In this document: positions 1 to 9,046 of the stretch, piece by piece
How positions within the stretch are numbered: the first letter of the stretch is position 1
How the letters are laid out: the number at the start of each line of letters is the position of its first letter
Source of the DNA: Thermincola carboxydiphila
Lineage (GTDB): Bacteria; Bacillota; Thermincolia; Thermincolales; UBA2595
Assembly: GCA_016841725.1 (NCBI GenBank)
Contig: JAENYP010000002.1
Coordinates: 198,706 to 262,705, forward strand
DNA length: 64,000 nucleotides
Direction of reading: 5' to 3'
Position numbers and translations under genes: made by a program
The notes under the pieces: model-generated
The model's database searches: none
What the model was told of the DNA's origin: nothing
The model's input: only the letters and a program-made list of their open reading frames with translations

Positions 1-657
1 TTCGGCAACATCCAAACTCAGAATAGGAACATTATACTTTTCCCGCAGCGACTCAGCCAGTTCCTGGGTTTCGGGAGCCTTGGGCTTGATAGAATTCAAG
101 ACGACAATGAAGGGTTTGTCAAGTTCCTTAAGTTCTTCCACTACCCGTTCTTCAGCCGGAATATAATTGGCTCTGGGAATCTCGGTGATACTCCCGTCAG
201 TGGTAACTACCAGCCCAATAGTTGAATGGTCGGCAATAACCTTCCGGGTTCCCATTTCCGCTGCCTCCTGAAAGGGTATCTCCTCATCAAACCAGGGTGT
301 TCTAACCATTCTTGGGCCCTCGTTCTCCTCATAGCCCAAGGCTCCTTCCACAGAATAACCAACACAGTCGACAACCCGCATTTTCACCTTCAAGCTGGCG
401 CTCACAGGAATCTCCACAGCTTCCTGGGGTATAAACTTGGGTTCGGTTGTCATTATCGTCCGGCCGGCGCCGCTTTGAGGCAGCTCATCCCTGGCCCTCT
501 CCCTGTCATGCACATTCTTAATATTATTGATAACCAACAGGTCCATAAAACGCTTAATAAAAGTTGACTTACCAGTCCTCACCGGGCCGACGACACCCAA
601 ATAGATGTCTCCCCCGGTTCTCTCAGCTATGTCCCGAAAGATGTCCAGTTTTTCCAA
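1..657 (-). CDS. spoIVA: SpoIVA, spore coat morphogenetic ATPase (N-terminal part, cut by window edge)
   Basis: Stage IV sporulation protein A is made in the mother cell, where it hydrolyses ATP to polymerise into the basement layer of the spore coat. The visible 219 codons follow the family closely. They start MEKLDIFRDIAERTGGDIYL, have the Walker A motif GPVRTGKST at residues 24-32, and continue with the conserved DELPQSGAGRTIMTTEPKF stretch and a DCVGY motif. The start is TTG; the codon just upstream is an in-frame stop, and AAGGAG lies 9 nt before it. The C-terminal half lies beyond base 1. In related genomes spoIVA follows gpsA, but here about 10.5 kb separates them. Identity is essentially certain. 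Confidence 0.96.
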   Translation of the reverse strand, partial: MEKLDIFRDIAERTGGDIYLGVVGPVRTGKSTFIKRFMDLLVINNIKNVHDRERARDELPQSGAGRTIMTTEPKFIPQEAVEIPVSASLKVKMRVVDCVGYSVEGALGYEENEGPRMVRTPWFDEEIPFQEAAEMGTRKVIADHSTIGLVVTTDGSITEIPRANYIPAEERVVEELKELDKPFIVVLNSIKPKAPETQELAESLREKYNVPILSLDVAE

Positions 658-876
658 CTACACACACTCCTTTCTTGCAAATTCTATTTGAAGTGTTAAG
701 GTTTTTCCCCTGGCCATCCCTCCTCTGCGGACACTTTAATAAGATATCAAATAAAATTCAAATTTGGTAATAGCAGGTCCCTGAATTTTTTACCATTGGC
801 ATACATTAACAATATATATATATGAGACTAACCCCCCTTTATGACGGTAAAAAAAAAGAATTTAAAATTAAATAAC

Positions 877-905
877 TTGATAGATATCGTCTATATTGCT
901 ATACT
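877..905 (+). promoter_or_regulatory. Sigma-A type promoter of typA
   Basis: TTGATA (877-882) and TATACT (900-905) are separated by exactly 17 nt, about 35 nt before the typA start codon. This is a near-consensus vegetative promoter seen directly in the sequence; its activity is inferred. Confidence 0.75.
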
Positions 906-940
906 AAGAATGTTGCGTTTAATAAGGAGTGTGATTTTTA

Positions 941-2785
941 ATGAGTCATGAAACAGAAGTTATAAATATAAGGAACATTGCCATTATCGCCCACGTGGAC
1001 CACGGAAAAACAACCCTGGTCGACTGTATGCTCAGACAGAGCGGAATATTCAGGGATAATGAGACAGTTGCGGAGCGAATCATGGATTCCAATGACCTCG
1101 AAAGAGAACGCGGCATCACAATTTTGGCCAAAAACACAGCGGTCATGTACAATGAAATTAAGATAAACATTGTTGACACACCAGGCCATGCCGATTTTGG
1201 TGGAGAGGTTGAACGCGCCCTCAGCATGGTGGATGGCGTACTGCTGCTGGTAGATGCCTTTGAAGGCCCCATGCCGCAAACCAAGTTTGTGCTGCGCAAA
1301 GCCCTGGAAGCAAGTCTGAAACCCGTAGTTGTGGTTAATAAGGCAGACAGGCCTGATGCCAGGCCTGATGAGGTTATCGACGAGGTTTTTGAACTTTTCC
1401 TGGAACTTGGCGCCACCGATGAACAGCTGGACTTTCCCGTTATTTACGCCTCTGCAAGAGACGGCTGGGCCAAAGAAGAACTTGAAGACAGCAGTACTAA
1501 TATGAAACCACTGTTCGAAACAATTATTTCCAGCGTGGATGCTCCTTCCTGTGATGCAGCGGGGACCTTTCAAATGCTGGTGGCAAACCTGGAATATGAT
1601 AATTACCTTGGCAAGTATGCTGTCGGCAGAATAAACCGGGGCACCGTTTCCCAGTCTGACACAATTGCGGTAATCAGACATGACGGAACTATAGCGCGGG
1701 GCAAAATTGCGAGGCTTTTCACTTACTCAGGGCTGAAAAAAACTGAGATCAACACTGCTGAAGCAGGTGACATCATTGCCGTGGTCGGCTTTGAGGATGT
1801 CAACATCGGGGAGACACTGGCAGATATCAACAATCCCCAGCAGCTTCCGGTAATCACTGTCGATGAACCCACCCTTTCCATGCATTTCATGGTCAACAAC
1901 AGTCCCTTTGCCGGAAGAGAAGGCGAGTTCGTCACCTCCCGCAAATTAAGGGAAAGGCTCTACCGGGAACTGGACGCTAATGTCAGCCTGAGGGTGGAGG
2001 ATACTGACAGCGCCGATGCCCTGAAGGTTTCGGGACGTGGTGAACTTCACCTGTCCATCCTGATTGAAAACATGAGGCGTGAGGGTTACGAAATGCAGGT
2101 TTCCAAACCGGAGGTTATCTATAAAACCATAGACGGTATACTCATGGAACCAATGGAATACCTGGTGATAGATGTCCCTGAGGATGCCATGGGAACGGTT
2201 ATTGAAAATCTGGGCAAACGCAAAGGTGAAATGATTAATATGACCCCGATAAGCACCAGTGAGACAAGAATCGAGTTTAACATTCCCGCCAGGGGACTAA
2301 TCGGGTTCAGATCCGAGTTTCTCACCGAAACCAGGGGCCGGGGGATTATGAGCCACAACTTTAACGGCTATGAGACATACAAAGGAGAGATCAAGGCCAG
2401 ATACAATGGAGCCCTGATAGCATGGGAAACCGGAGAGGCAGTAACCTATGGGATGCTGCAGGTTGAAGACCGGGGCATACTTTTTATAAAGCCCGGAACA
2501 AAGGTATATGAAGGTATGATTGTAGGCATGAACAACCGTGACAAAGACCTTGAGATTAATGTCTGCAAGCGCAAACACCTGACCAACATGAGGGCCAGCG
2601 GTTCCGACGAGACACTGAAACTGAAGGAACCAAGGCTGCTGTCCCTTGAAGAGTCCATTGAGTTTATTAATGATGATGAACTTGTTGAGATAACGCCAAC
2701 AAATGTGCGGATGAGGAAAAAGGTCCTGAATAAAGATGAACGGGCCAAGTACAATAAGCAGTTAAGTGTAATGAAGGCCCAGTAG
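941..2785 (+). CDS. typA: TypA/BipA ribosome-associated translational GTPase
   Basis: TypA/BipA is an EF-G-like GTPase that binds the 70S ribosome and supports translation and ribosome assembly under stress or cold. The 614-residue length is normal for the family. The P-loop AHVDHGKT is at residues 17-24, followed by the switch region RERGITI, DTPGHADFGGEV and the NKADRPDARP guanine-specificity motif. EF-G-like domains and the TypA-specific C-terminus follow. An AAGGAG site lies 11 nt before the ATG, with a sigma-A-like promoter upstream. The gene is transcribed away from spoIVA and toward the mannose cluster, so it is an isolated plus-strand gene in a minus-strand region. Confidence 0.97.
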   Translation: MSHETEVINIRNIAIIAHVDHGKTTLVDCMLRQSGIFRDNETVAERIMDSNDLERERGITILAKNTAVMYNEIKINIVDTPGHADFGGEVERALSMVDGVLLLVDAFEGPMPQTKFVLRKALEASLKPVVVVNKADRPDARPDEVIDEVFELFLELGATDEQLDFPVIYASARDGWAKEELEDSSTNMKPLFETIISSVDAPSCDAAGTFQMLVANLEYDNYLGKYAVGRINRGTVSQSDTIAVIRHDGTIARGKIARLFTYSGLKKTEINTAEAGDIIAVVGFEDVNIGETLADINNPQQLPVITVDEPTLSMHFMVNNSPFAGREGEFVTSRKLRERLYRELDANVSLRVEDTDSADALKVSGRGELHLSILIENMRREGYEMQVSKPEVIYKTIDGILMEPMEYLVIDVPEDAMGTVIENLGKRKGEMINMTPISTSETRIEFNIPARGLIGFRSEFLTETRGRGIMSHNFNGYETYKGEIKARYNGALIAWETGEAVTYGMLQVEDRGILFIKPGTKVYEGMIVGMNNRDKDLEINVCKRKHLTNMRASGSDETLKLKEPRLLSLEESIEFINDDELVEITPTNVRMRKKVLNKDERAKYNKQLSVMKAQ

Positions 2786-2829
2786 AAAAAAATAAGCCGG
2801 CGATGCCAATTTTGGGCATCGCCGGCTTA
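2786..2829 (-). terminator. Rho-independent terminator of the mannose cluster
   Basis: A perfect 15-bp stem (2793-2807 with 2815-2829, 7-nt loop) is followed on the minus strand by a run of T (2786-2792). It ends the transcript of the phosphomannomutase gene. It sits between convergent genes and could also stop typA transcripts, although the plus-strand side has no T run. Confidence 0.85.
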
Positions 2830-2871
2830 ACCATAGATATGTAAATTATCCGTTTTATCGGGAAAGAGGCC

Positions 2872-4275
2872 TTACGCGTTGTTCGCATAGCGTATGGCTT
2901 TATTTATGATTTCCTTCAGACGGCCGGGGTCATTAGCCTCGGCATAGATACGCACGATAGGCTCCGTACCGGAAGCCCGGAACATTACCCAGCCATCTGA
3001 CAAATATAGTTTGCATCCATCTGATAAATTGCTTGACAAAAACTCCAGCCCATCCAACATCCTCGGCGGGTTCCCGGCAAGTGTCTTCATGAGGTGATCC
3101 TTTTTTTTTAATTCCAGGTGGATATCTTCCCGTTCATAACAGAACCGGCCCAGTTCCCCCATCATCTCATCAATTAACTGGCCCAGCGTTTTGCCATAAG
3201 CGGCCACCATCTCAATTAAAAAATATCCCAGCATAATGCCATCCCGTTCAGGGATATAACCCTTCAGACCAATGCCGCCTGACTCCTCACCACCAAGCAA
3301 AATATCCTCATTTAGCATCAGTGTAGTGATATACTTAAACCCAACCGGCGTTTCGTAAAGCTTCAGGCCATACTTCCCGGCGACTTGCTTCACCAGTTCC
3401 GATACTGTTACCGTCAGCGCAATCCCACCGGTCCAGCCACGCTTTTCAACAAAATATTTTATCAGGAGGGCCATAATCTGGTGGGGGTTGATGAAACGGC
3501 CGTCGGCGTCCATAGCGCCTATGCGGTCACCATCACCATCTGTGGCCAGGCCGATGTATGCCTGATGTTCCCCCATGGCCTGCCTTAGTGCAGCAAGGTT
3601 TTTCTCAATCGGCTCCGGGTTTGTGCCGCCAAAGGAGGGATTAAACTCACTGTGCAGTTCAAGCAGATTCAGCCCGTATTCCTTTGCCAGTTCACTCGGG
3701 TATCCCATCGCCGCGCCGTGCATGACATCAAATATGACTTTTCCCTTTAAACCAGCCAGCGACTTTTTATCCAGCATCGCCTTGACGTGCTCAAGATATG
3801 CAGCGCGCGGCGAAAAATACTGTACCTCCGGCGACATGGCCGGCTTGGGAAACGTACGTCCGCTCTCTTCCAGCGGCCTGACACATTTCTCAATTTCGGT
3901 CATGATTTCCGGCGAAGCAGACCCGCCGTAAGCGGCTTTAAATTTGAGCCCATTATATTCGCCCGGATTGTGGCTTGCCGTAATCATGACACCACCGGCA
4001 GCGGCGTAATCCCTTACGTGCCAGCTAAGCGCCGGGGTTGTCAGAATACCATCGGCCAGCCAAACCTTAATTCCTTTACCGGCCAGCACTGCCGCACAGT
4101 CAGCCGCATACTCCGCCGACAAAAACCGGGCATCATAACCAACCACAATGCCTTTTCCGGCTTCGCGGTTACTGTTAACATAGTTTGCAATGCCTTCAGA
4201 AACCAGGCGGACATTATTAAAAGTGAAATCTTCACTGATAATCCCGCGCCAACCGTCAGTACCAAATTCTATCAC
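2872..4275 (-). CDS. Phosphomannomutase/phosphoglucomutase (alpha-D-phosphohexomutase family)
   Basis: This enzyme interconverts hexose 6-phosphate and hexose 1-phosphate through a phosphoserine. The catalytic loop TASHNPGEYNG contains Ser101. The metal loop DGDGD is at 246-250, the sugar-binding loop GGEESGG at 328-334, and a C-terminal phosphate-binding RASGTEP motif follows. At 467 residues it has normal four-domain length. Start GTG, preceded by a G-rich ribosome-binding site. It lies 16 nt downstream of the GDP-mannose pyrophosphorylase gene, so phosphomannomutase is the likelier role: making Man-1-P for ManC, or returning Man-1-P released by the GH130 phosphorylase to Man-6-P. Glucose specificity cannot be excluded from sequence. 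Confidence 0.9.
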   Translation of the reverse strand: MIEFGTDGWRGIISEDFTFNNVRLVSEGIANYVNSNREAGKGIVVGYDARFLSAEYAADCAAVLAGKGIKVWLADGILTTPALSWHVRDYAAAGGVMITASHNPGEYNGLKFKAAYGGSASPEIMTEIEKCVRPLEESGRTFPKPAMSPEVQYFSPRAAYLEHVKAMLDKKSLAGLKGKVIFDVMHGAAMGYPSELAKEYGLNLLELHSEFNPSFGGTNPEPIEKNLAALRQAMGEHQAYIGLATDGDGDRIGAMDADGRFINPHQIMALLIKYFVEKRGWTGGIALTVTVSELVKQVAGKYGLKLYETPVGFKYITTLMLNEDILLGGEESGGIGLKGYIPERDGIMLGYFLIEMVAAYGKTLGQLIDEMMGELGRFCYEREDIHLELKKKDHLMKTLAGNPPRMLDGLEFLSSNLSDGCKLYLSDGWVMFRASGTEPIVRIYAEANDPGRLKEIINKAIRYANNA

Positions 4276-4291
4276 TGCAGTCCCCCCTCTT

Positions 4292-5680
4292 CTATGTGCT
4301 TACCCGGCCATACATATCTTCAAATCGTACGATATCGTCCTCACCCAGATAACTGCCGTTTTGCACCTCAATAATCTCAAGACGAAGCCTGCCCGGATTT
4401 TCCAGACGGTGTTTGGTCGTTTGCGGCACAAACACGCTTTCGTTCTCGTGGACCATCTGTTGGGTTTCACCGATAGTCACCTTTGCTGTACCACTGATAA
4501 CGATCCAATGCTCACTCCTGTGATAATGCATCTGCAGGCTAAGTACCTGCCCCGGATTAACAACGATCTTCTTCATTTTATAGCCCTGCCCGGAACTTAG
4601 CACCGTATAGTGCCCCCAAGGGCGATATATGGTTGTATGCTCATCCGCTTCCACCCGGCCCTGTGCCGTGAGTTCACTCACCAAGTCTTTTACCTTCTGC
4701 GACTCGCCCTTTTTGGCGACTAAGATAACATCGTCTGTCTCTACTACCAAGAGATCTTCCAGCCCAATACCGGCGATAAGACGGCTGTGTCCCAAAATCA
4801 ATGTATCTGAACAGTCAATGGGAATACAGTCACCCTGAATAGCATTGCCATTCTCATCTTTATCCAATACGTTAAAGATGGCATCCCACGAGCCGATGTC
4901 ACTCCATTCTGTCGTAAGCGGCGACATCACCACCTGTTTCGATTTCTCAACTATGGCATAGTCAATGGAGATGTTAGGCATTTCAGCGAAATTATCCGTC
5001 ATGGTTCCCAGGACCGTGTCAGAGAGTGCGTAAATATCCGGCTGATGTACCCGTAACTCATCCATAAGACAGCCAATTGTAAATACAAACATCCCGGAAT
5101 TCCAATAGTAACTCCCACCGGTGAGATAAGCCTCGGCCGTTACCCGGTTCGGCTTCTCATGGAACGACTCAACGGCAAAACCACTGCCCAATGGCTGGCC
5201 GGCCTGAATATAACCATAGCCGGTTTCCGGACTATCCGGCTTTACACCAAGCGTTACGAGTTTGTTCATCTTAGCCATGTTTAATGCCTGGCGCAGATTG
5301 GCAGTAAATGTTTCCACTGATCGGATGATATGGTCGGCGGGAGTCACAACTACCACCTCATCCAAACCGCAGCCCAGTCGATCCACGCAATACCTGGCCG
5401 CTAAGGCAATGGCCGGTGCGGTATTCCGCGCCACAGGCTCCAGCAAAACATGTGCTTCTTGGGCCTGGGATGCGATCAGCTCAGTTTTTACATGATGAAC
5501 ATATTCCTGATTGGTCACAATGACTATATCTGATGGCTTAACCAGTTCCGCAAACCGCCCTATTGTCTGGGCCAGCAACGATTTTTCGCCATTCAATTTC
5601 AGAAACTGCTTAGGAAACCTGGTGCGCGAAAGAGGGAACAGGCGGCTTCCTCCCCCGCCTGCCAGAATGATGATTTTCAT
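4292..5680 (-). CDS. manC: Mannose-1-phosphate guanylyltransferase / mannose-6-phosphate isomerase (bifunctional)
   Basis: This protein makes GDP-mannose from Man-1-P and GTP. It probably also interconverts Fru-6-P and Man-6-P through a C-terminal type II isomerase domain. The nucleotidyltransferase signature LAGGGGSRLFPLSRTRFPKQ is at about residues 6-25. The cupin isomerase domain starts near residue 349 (YRPWGHYTVL) and has the metal-binding HYHRSEHW motif around residue 385. At 462 residues it matches the AlgA/ManC bifunctional length. The ATG overlaps the TGA of the upstream gene (ATGA), indicating translational coupling. With the neighbouring mutase it provides a complete route from Fru-6-P to GDP-mannose. 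Confidence 0.93.
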   Translation of the reverse strand: MKIIILAGGGGSRLFPLSRTRFPKQFLKLNGEKSLLAQTIGRFAELVKPSDIVIVTNQEYVHHVKTELIASQAQEAHVLLEPVARNTAPAIALAARYCVDRLGCGLDEVVVVTPADHIIRSVETFTANLRQALNMAKMNKLVTLGVKPDSPETGYGYIQAGQPLGSGFAVESFHEKPNRVTAEAYLTGGSYYWNSGMFVFTIGCLMDELRVHQPDIYALSDTVLGTMTDNFAEMPNISIDYAIVEKSKQVVMSPLTTEWSDIGSWDAIFNVLDKDENGNAIQGDCIPIDCSDTLILGHSRLIAGIGLEDLLVVETDDVILVAKKGESQKVKDLVSELTAQGRVEADEHTTIYRPWGHYTVLSSGQGYKMKKIVVNPGQVLSLQMHYHRSEHWIVISGTAKVTIGETQQMVHENESVFVPQTTKHRLENPGRLRLEIIEVQNGSYLGEDDIVRFEDMYGRVST

Positions 5681-6720
5681 AAAAGAATCACTTTCCTTTC
5701 ATATTGCGCCAAAGCCAGGCCGGCAATGCAGTAGCCGACTATGCTTTCAGCCCCTTGGTTGCGGTTAAGGCCGTCGGGAGTAATGCCGTCACAACATCCC
5801 CCGGTCTCAGCGTCAATCAGGGATTCACGACAAGAGTTCTCGCCCAAATACCAGGCAAAACTCCGCCGCGCCAGCTCCAGCATTGCGCTGTTTCCAGTGG
5901 CCTGATGTGCTGCCAGGTGAGCCAAAGCAGCCGCACATGCCTCAATAGGCTGCTCGTCATACCTGGCCAACTCACCATGCCGCACAAACCATCCTTTACA
6001 ACCCACCGGACGGAAACAGCCGTCATAAAAAGTAACCTGGTCAAGAAACTCCAGACTTCCCCGGGCCACATGAATCAATTTATCCTGTCCAAGGCGGCGG
6101 TAAGCCGCGAACAAAGACCACGGCAGCACTGCATTGCCATAAGTGAGACTGTTATCAAACCACCGCCACTCCGTCTCCCCGGCGAAGTGTGCAAACCGGT
6201 TAACAAGTGAATCGGCCAGTCCGGACATGAGGCAATCAACTTCAGGCCCTTCAATAAGACTCAGGCCAATCAGGGCATACGCCTGGCCATGTGACCATTC
6301 CAGAGTGGGAATCCTGGGCAGGGCACGCTTAACTGCAGCAGTACACGCCTCTTTTACTCCACAAGGCATAGCTGACGAGCTCAGTGTATATCCCAAAGCC
6401 CACAAGCAGCGGCCAAAACAATCCTCTGAGCCTTCTTTTTCCTTGAATATTCGACTATAAGTCATAAAATTCCGGAATCCGCCACTTTCATTCTGAGCAT
6501 AGAGGACAAACGACAGATAGCGGTAGACCAGCCCAAGGTACTCAGGTTTCCGGCGGCTCTCATAAAGCATCACCGCCATTATCAGAGCCCGGGCGTTGTC
6601 GTCGGTGGTATAACCCTCCAGCAAGTCCGGGAGGCTATAGCGCGCATGTTGGAACATGCCTGTGTCATCTGTCATTCGGAAGATATGGGCATCATTAAAG
6701 GTTTCTGCAAATTGATCCAC
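5677..6720 (-). CDS. Putative alpha/alpha-barrel carbohydrate-active protein of mannose cluster
   Basis: No function can be assigned. The 347-residue protein has no signal peptide or membrane segment. It is built of repeated helical segments rich in aromatic and acidic residues (GYTTDDNARAL, LEWSHGQAYALIGL, RWFDNSLTYGN, NRNQGAESIVGY), which resemble a six-hairpin (alpha/alpha) toroid glycosidase or epimerase. Start GTG; it overlaps the end of the glycosyltransferase gene by 26 bp and is coupled to manC by ATGA. A later ATG at about residue 16 lacks a ribosome-binding site and would remove conserved-looking sequence. Its position between GT4 and ManC suggests it acts on, or helps to build, the same mannoside. 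That is inference. Confidence 0.72.
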   Translation of the reverse strand: MDQFAETFNDAHIFRMTDDTGMFQHARYSLPDLLEGYTTDDNARALIMAVMLYESRRKPEYLGLVYRYLSFVLYAQNESGGFRNFMTYSRIFKEKEGSEDCFGRCLWALGYTLSSSAMPCGVKEACTAAVKRALPRIPTLEWSHGQAYALIGLSLIEGPEVDCLMSGLADSLVNRFAHFAGETEWRWFDNSLTYGNAVLPWSLFAAYRRLGQDKLIHVARGSLEFLDQVTFYDGCFRPVGCKGWFVRHGELARYDEQPIEACAAALAHLAAHQATGNSAMLELARRSFAWYLGENSCRESLIDAETGGCCDGITPDGLNRNQGAESIVGYCIAGLALAQYERKVILL

Positions 6721-7939
6721 TTATTCTACCCACTTTCCCGTCAATGGGGTACTTCAATGATTTCGGCAGGGACACTCCCTTTTGTTTGGGTGCATCTATG
6801 AGATTTATGAACAGCCTGGTATAGCGACCGGCTACTTTGGCCCACGTCATCTGCTGTCCGACTGCCAAGATCTTTTTTTCCATTTCTTTTTTTTGCCAAG
6901 GATTGTCAAGTACACCTCTGATGCACGACGCCAAAGATCCGGCATCCCTGAATTCACCAAGCATACCCCGGCCACCGCCCAGCAATTCCTGGGCATAACG
7001 ATATGGGGTCGATACGACGACCCGCCCGCATCCCACAGCATACGCCAATGTCCCGCTGACCGCCTGCTCTTTGGACAGGTAAGGCGTCATGTACATGTCA
7101 GACAAATGGAGATATGTTATTACTTCATCTTTCGTCAGGTACTTGTCGACAAACCGGACATTATCCCCCACCCCCAGGCGTTCCGCCAAGGCAATCAGGC
7201 TATCCCGGTAACTTTCGCCATCCAGTTGTTTAACACATGGGTGGGTTTTGCCGAGGATGAGATAAACCAGATTTTTGTATTCCGGCACAACTTTGGCCAC
7301 GGCTTCAATTCCATACTCCAGCCCTTTAGCCGGACTTAAGAGCCCAAAACTGCTTATGACCTGCTTGTTATCCAAGCCATGACTGACTTTTAGTTCTTCC
7401 CGCGGTTTAACTGACATGCTTGGAACCCCGTGGGGAATAACCATTACTTTACCTGGCTCAATACCATACGTCTCTGTTAATAGCGGGACTGCACTTTCAG
7501 CCATCGTCACCACCATTGACGCCAGTCGTCCAAGTTCCCGTAAAACCAGTCTTTGTTTTTGGGATGGATTCATAAGTACTGTATGTGTCGTGATTATAAA
7601 AGGTACCGTTAAATTCTTGGCTAAATCGATAATGTATTCACCACAGTCTCCGCCAAATATCCCATATTCATGCTCAATAACCAGCAAGTCGGTATGTAGG
7701 TTTGCCCATCTGGCAGTTTGGCAGTAGCTGTCGCGGTTATGCTGGCTGAGTTTGGCCACCACTCGCAAGTCCTCGTATTCCTCTGTATTGGTAACCGCAA
7801 TAACCGTCGGTCGGAATACAGACCCTTTGTCGATTTCATTCACCAGGTCCTCCGTAAATGTAGCCAACCCACATACCCGAGGAGGATATGTGCTTAAAAA
7901 CGTAATATTCCTTGTCTGGCTCACTTTTTTAATCTTCAC
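6695..7939 (-). CDS. GT4-family glycosyltransferase, probably mannosyltransferase
   Basis: This is a GT-B fold retaining glycosyltransferase of family 4. The N-terminus (ITFLSTYPPRVCGLATFTEDL) is the usual start of GDP-mannose or GDP/UDP-sugar dependent GT4 enzymes. The central HEYGIFGG and VIPHGV motifs are present, as is the C-terminal donor-binding region (SFGLLSPAKGLEYGIEA, then PYLSKEQAVSGTLAYA). A GTG at 7939 with AGGAGG 6 nt upstream is the best start, giving 414 residues; an ATG at 7960 is in frame but overlaps that ribosome-binding site. There are no membrane segments, so the protein is cytosolic or peripheral. ManC nearby suggests GDP-mannose as donor. Confidence 0.85.
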   Translation of the reverse strand: MKIKKVSQTRNITFLSTYPPRVCGLATFTEDLVNEIDKGSVFRPTVIAVTNTEEYEDLRVVAKLSQHNRDSYCQTARWANLHTDLLVIEHEYGIFGGDCGEYIIDLAKNLTVPFIITTHTVLMNPSQKQRLVLRELGRLASMVVTMAESAVPLLTETYGIEPGKVMVIPHGVPSMSVKPREELKVSHGLDNKQVISSFGLLSPAKGLEYGIEAVAKVVPEYKNLVYLILGKTHPCVKQLDGESYRDSLIALAERLGVGDNVRFVDKYLTKDEVITYLHLSDMYMTPYLSKEQAVSGTLAYAVGCGRVVVSTPYRYAQELLGGGRGMLGEFRDAGSLASCIRGVLDNPWQKKEMEKKILAVGQQMTWAKVAGRYTRLFINLIDAPKQKGVSLPKSLKYPIDGKVGRISGSICRNL

Positions 7940-7969
7940 CGGCTCCCTCCTTTTCAACATTTCAGCATC

Positions 7970-8017
7970 ATCATTGTTGTCATCATTGTTGTCATTATTT
8001 TTGTCATTATTTTTGTC
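7970..8017. repeat. Four 12-bp tandem repeats between GH130 and GT4 genes
   Basis: There are two copies of ATCATTGTTGTC followed by two of ATTATTTTTGTC, in perfect 12-bp register, with a partial fifth copy. The array fills the short gap between the GH130 stop codon and the glycosyltransferase ribosome-binding site. No terminator is visible in the gap. Confidence 0.85.
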
Positions 8018-8023
8018 ATTATT

Positions 8024-9031
8024 TCAGTAATTCACCTCATCCTTTGGCTCCGGGCACTTGCGCAGGTATTCCAGTAAATCGCTTATGGAAGCTGTAGCCA
8101 AAGCAATGCACGTATCCGCTCCCCCGTAATACATTTTTAGCAGTCCGGCCGTATCGTCCATCACCCAGCCGCCCGAAAAAACCACATCGGCTACATCTCC
8201 CTGCCGTTCATACGGCGTCGCCGGGCCAAACACCCATTCATCACTCCGCCGCAAGACCTTAAGAGGATCTTCCAAATCAAGCAATGCCAACCCAAGCCGG
8301 TAAATCGCCCCGGCAGCTGTATGGCGCACCCCGTGGTATATCATAAGCCAGCCTTCAGCAGTCTCTAAGGGAGGGGCGCAAAGGCCGATTTTGCCGCCAT
8401 CCCACCAGCCGCCTCGCCGGGCGTACATAAGGACCCTGCTATTGCTCCAATGGATCAGGTCATCGGAGTATGACAGCCAGATGTGTGCGCCTGGTACGTA
8501 GTTAGTAACAATCGGACGATGGATGAGCGCCCATTTCCCATTAATCCGGCGCGGAAAAAGCGCGGCATCTTTATCTTCCGGCGGCATAACCGGTCCAATC
8601 CGTTTAAAATTTACGAAATCGTCCGTTAGCGCCATAGCTACGAGCGGCCCGCCGCGAGAATAAGCAGTGTACGTGATAGCCCACTTGTCCAGTTCCCCAA
8701 GCCAAGAAATCCGAGGGTCTTCAATCCCCCATCGTTCTTCAGGGTGACTATCCAGATCAGGCTTCATGGTCGGTACTGCGTCAATCTGCCAGTTGCCAAC
8801 CCCATCTTCACTAATGGCCTTGGTAAGGTGGGAAAATCCCCGTCTGTCCTCCACCCGGGCAAGCAGCAGAACCTTCCCACGGAAATTAGTCGCCCCTGGA
8901 TTGAACACGGTATGTGCTGGGTACGGCCAATCATTGGCCGTCAAAATCGGGTTGTTCGGATTCCGCAGAAAAAGCTCTTTAAAGGTATTGCCATTGGTTT
9001 TCAGTTTAGTCTCAAATTTATTATGATTAAT
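8024..9031 (-). CDS. GH130 family mannoside phosphorylase
   Basis: GH130 enzymes phosphorolyse beta-mannosides and release mannose 1-phosphate. Diagnostic segments are present: PILTANDWPYPAHTVFNPGA, LLLARVEDRRGFSHL, WGIEDPRI, PPEDKDAALFPRRI followed by HRP, and GGWWDGGKIG. Family homology continues upstream of the first TTG (8944) in the same frame (LRNPNNPIL). The open frame runs back to an ATT codon at 9031 with AGGAGG exactly 8 nt before it and an in-frame stop just upstream. No ATG, GTG or TTG lies between. I therefore extend the gene to an ATT start (335 residues); the TTG would give 306. It has no signal peptide and so is cytosolic. It is the first gene of the mannose cluster. Confidence 0.87.
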   Translation of the reverse strand: MNHNKFETKLKTNGNTFKELFLRNPNNPILTANDWPYPAHTVFNPGATNFRGKVLLLARVEDRRGFSHLTKAISEDGVGNWQIDAVPTMKPDLDSHPEERWGIEDPRISWLGELDKWAITYTAYSRGGPLVAMALTDDFVNFKRIGPVMPPEDKDAALFPRRINGKWALIHRPIVTNYVPGAHIWLSYSDDLIHWSNSRVLMYARRGGWWDGGKIGLCAPPLETAEGWLMIYHGVRHTAAGAIYRLGLALLDLEDPLKVLRRSDEWVFGPATPYERQGDVADVVFSGGWVMDDTAGLLKMYYGGADTCIALATASISDLLEYLRKCPEPKDEVNY

Positions 9032-9046
9032 TTAAAAAACCTCCTA

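Noticed and set aside
941..1681. Long antisense open frame opposite typA (247 codons)
   Set aside because: It is a mirror of typA codons; typA is fully conserved, while the antisense reading has no family resemblance and no ribosome-binding site.
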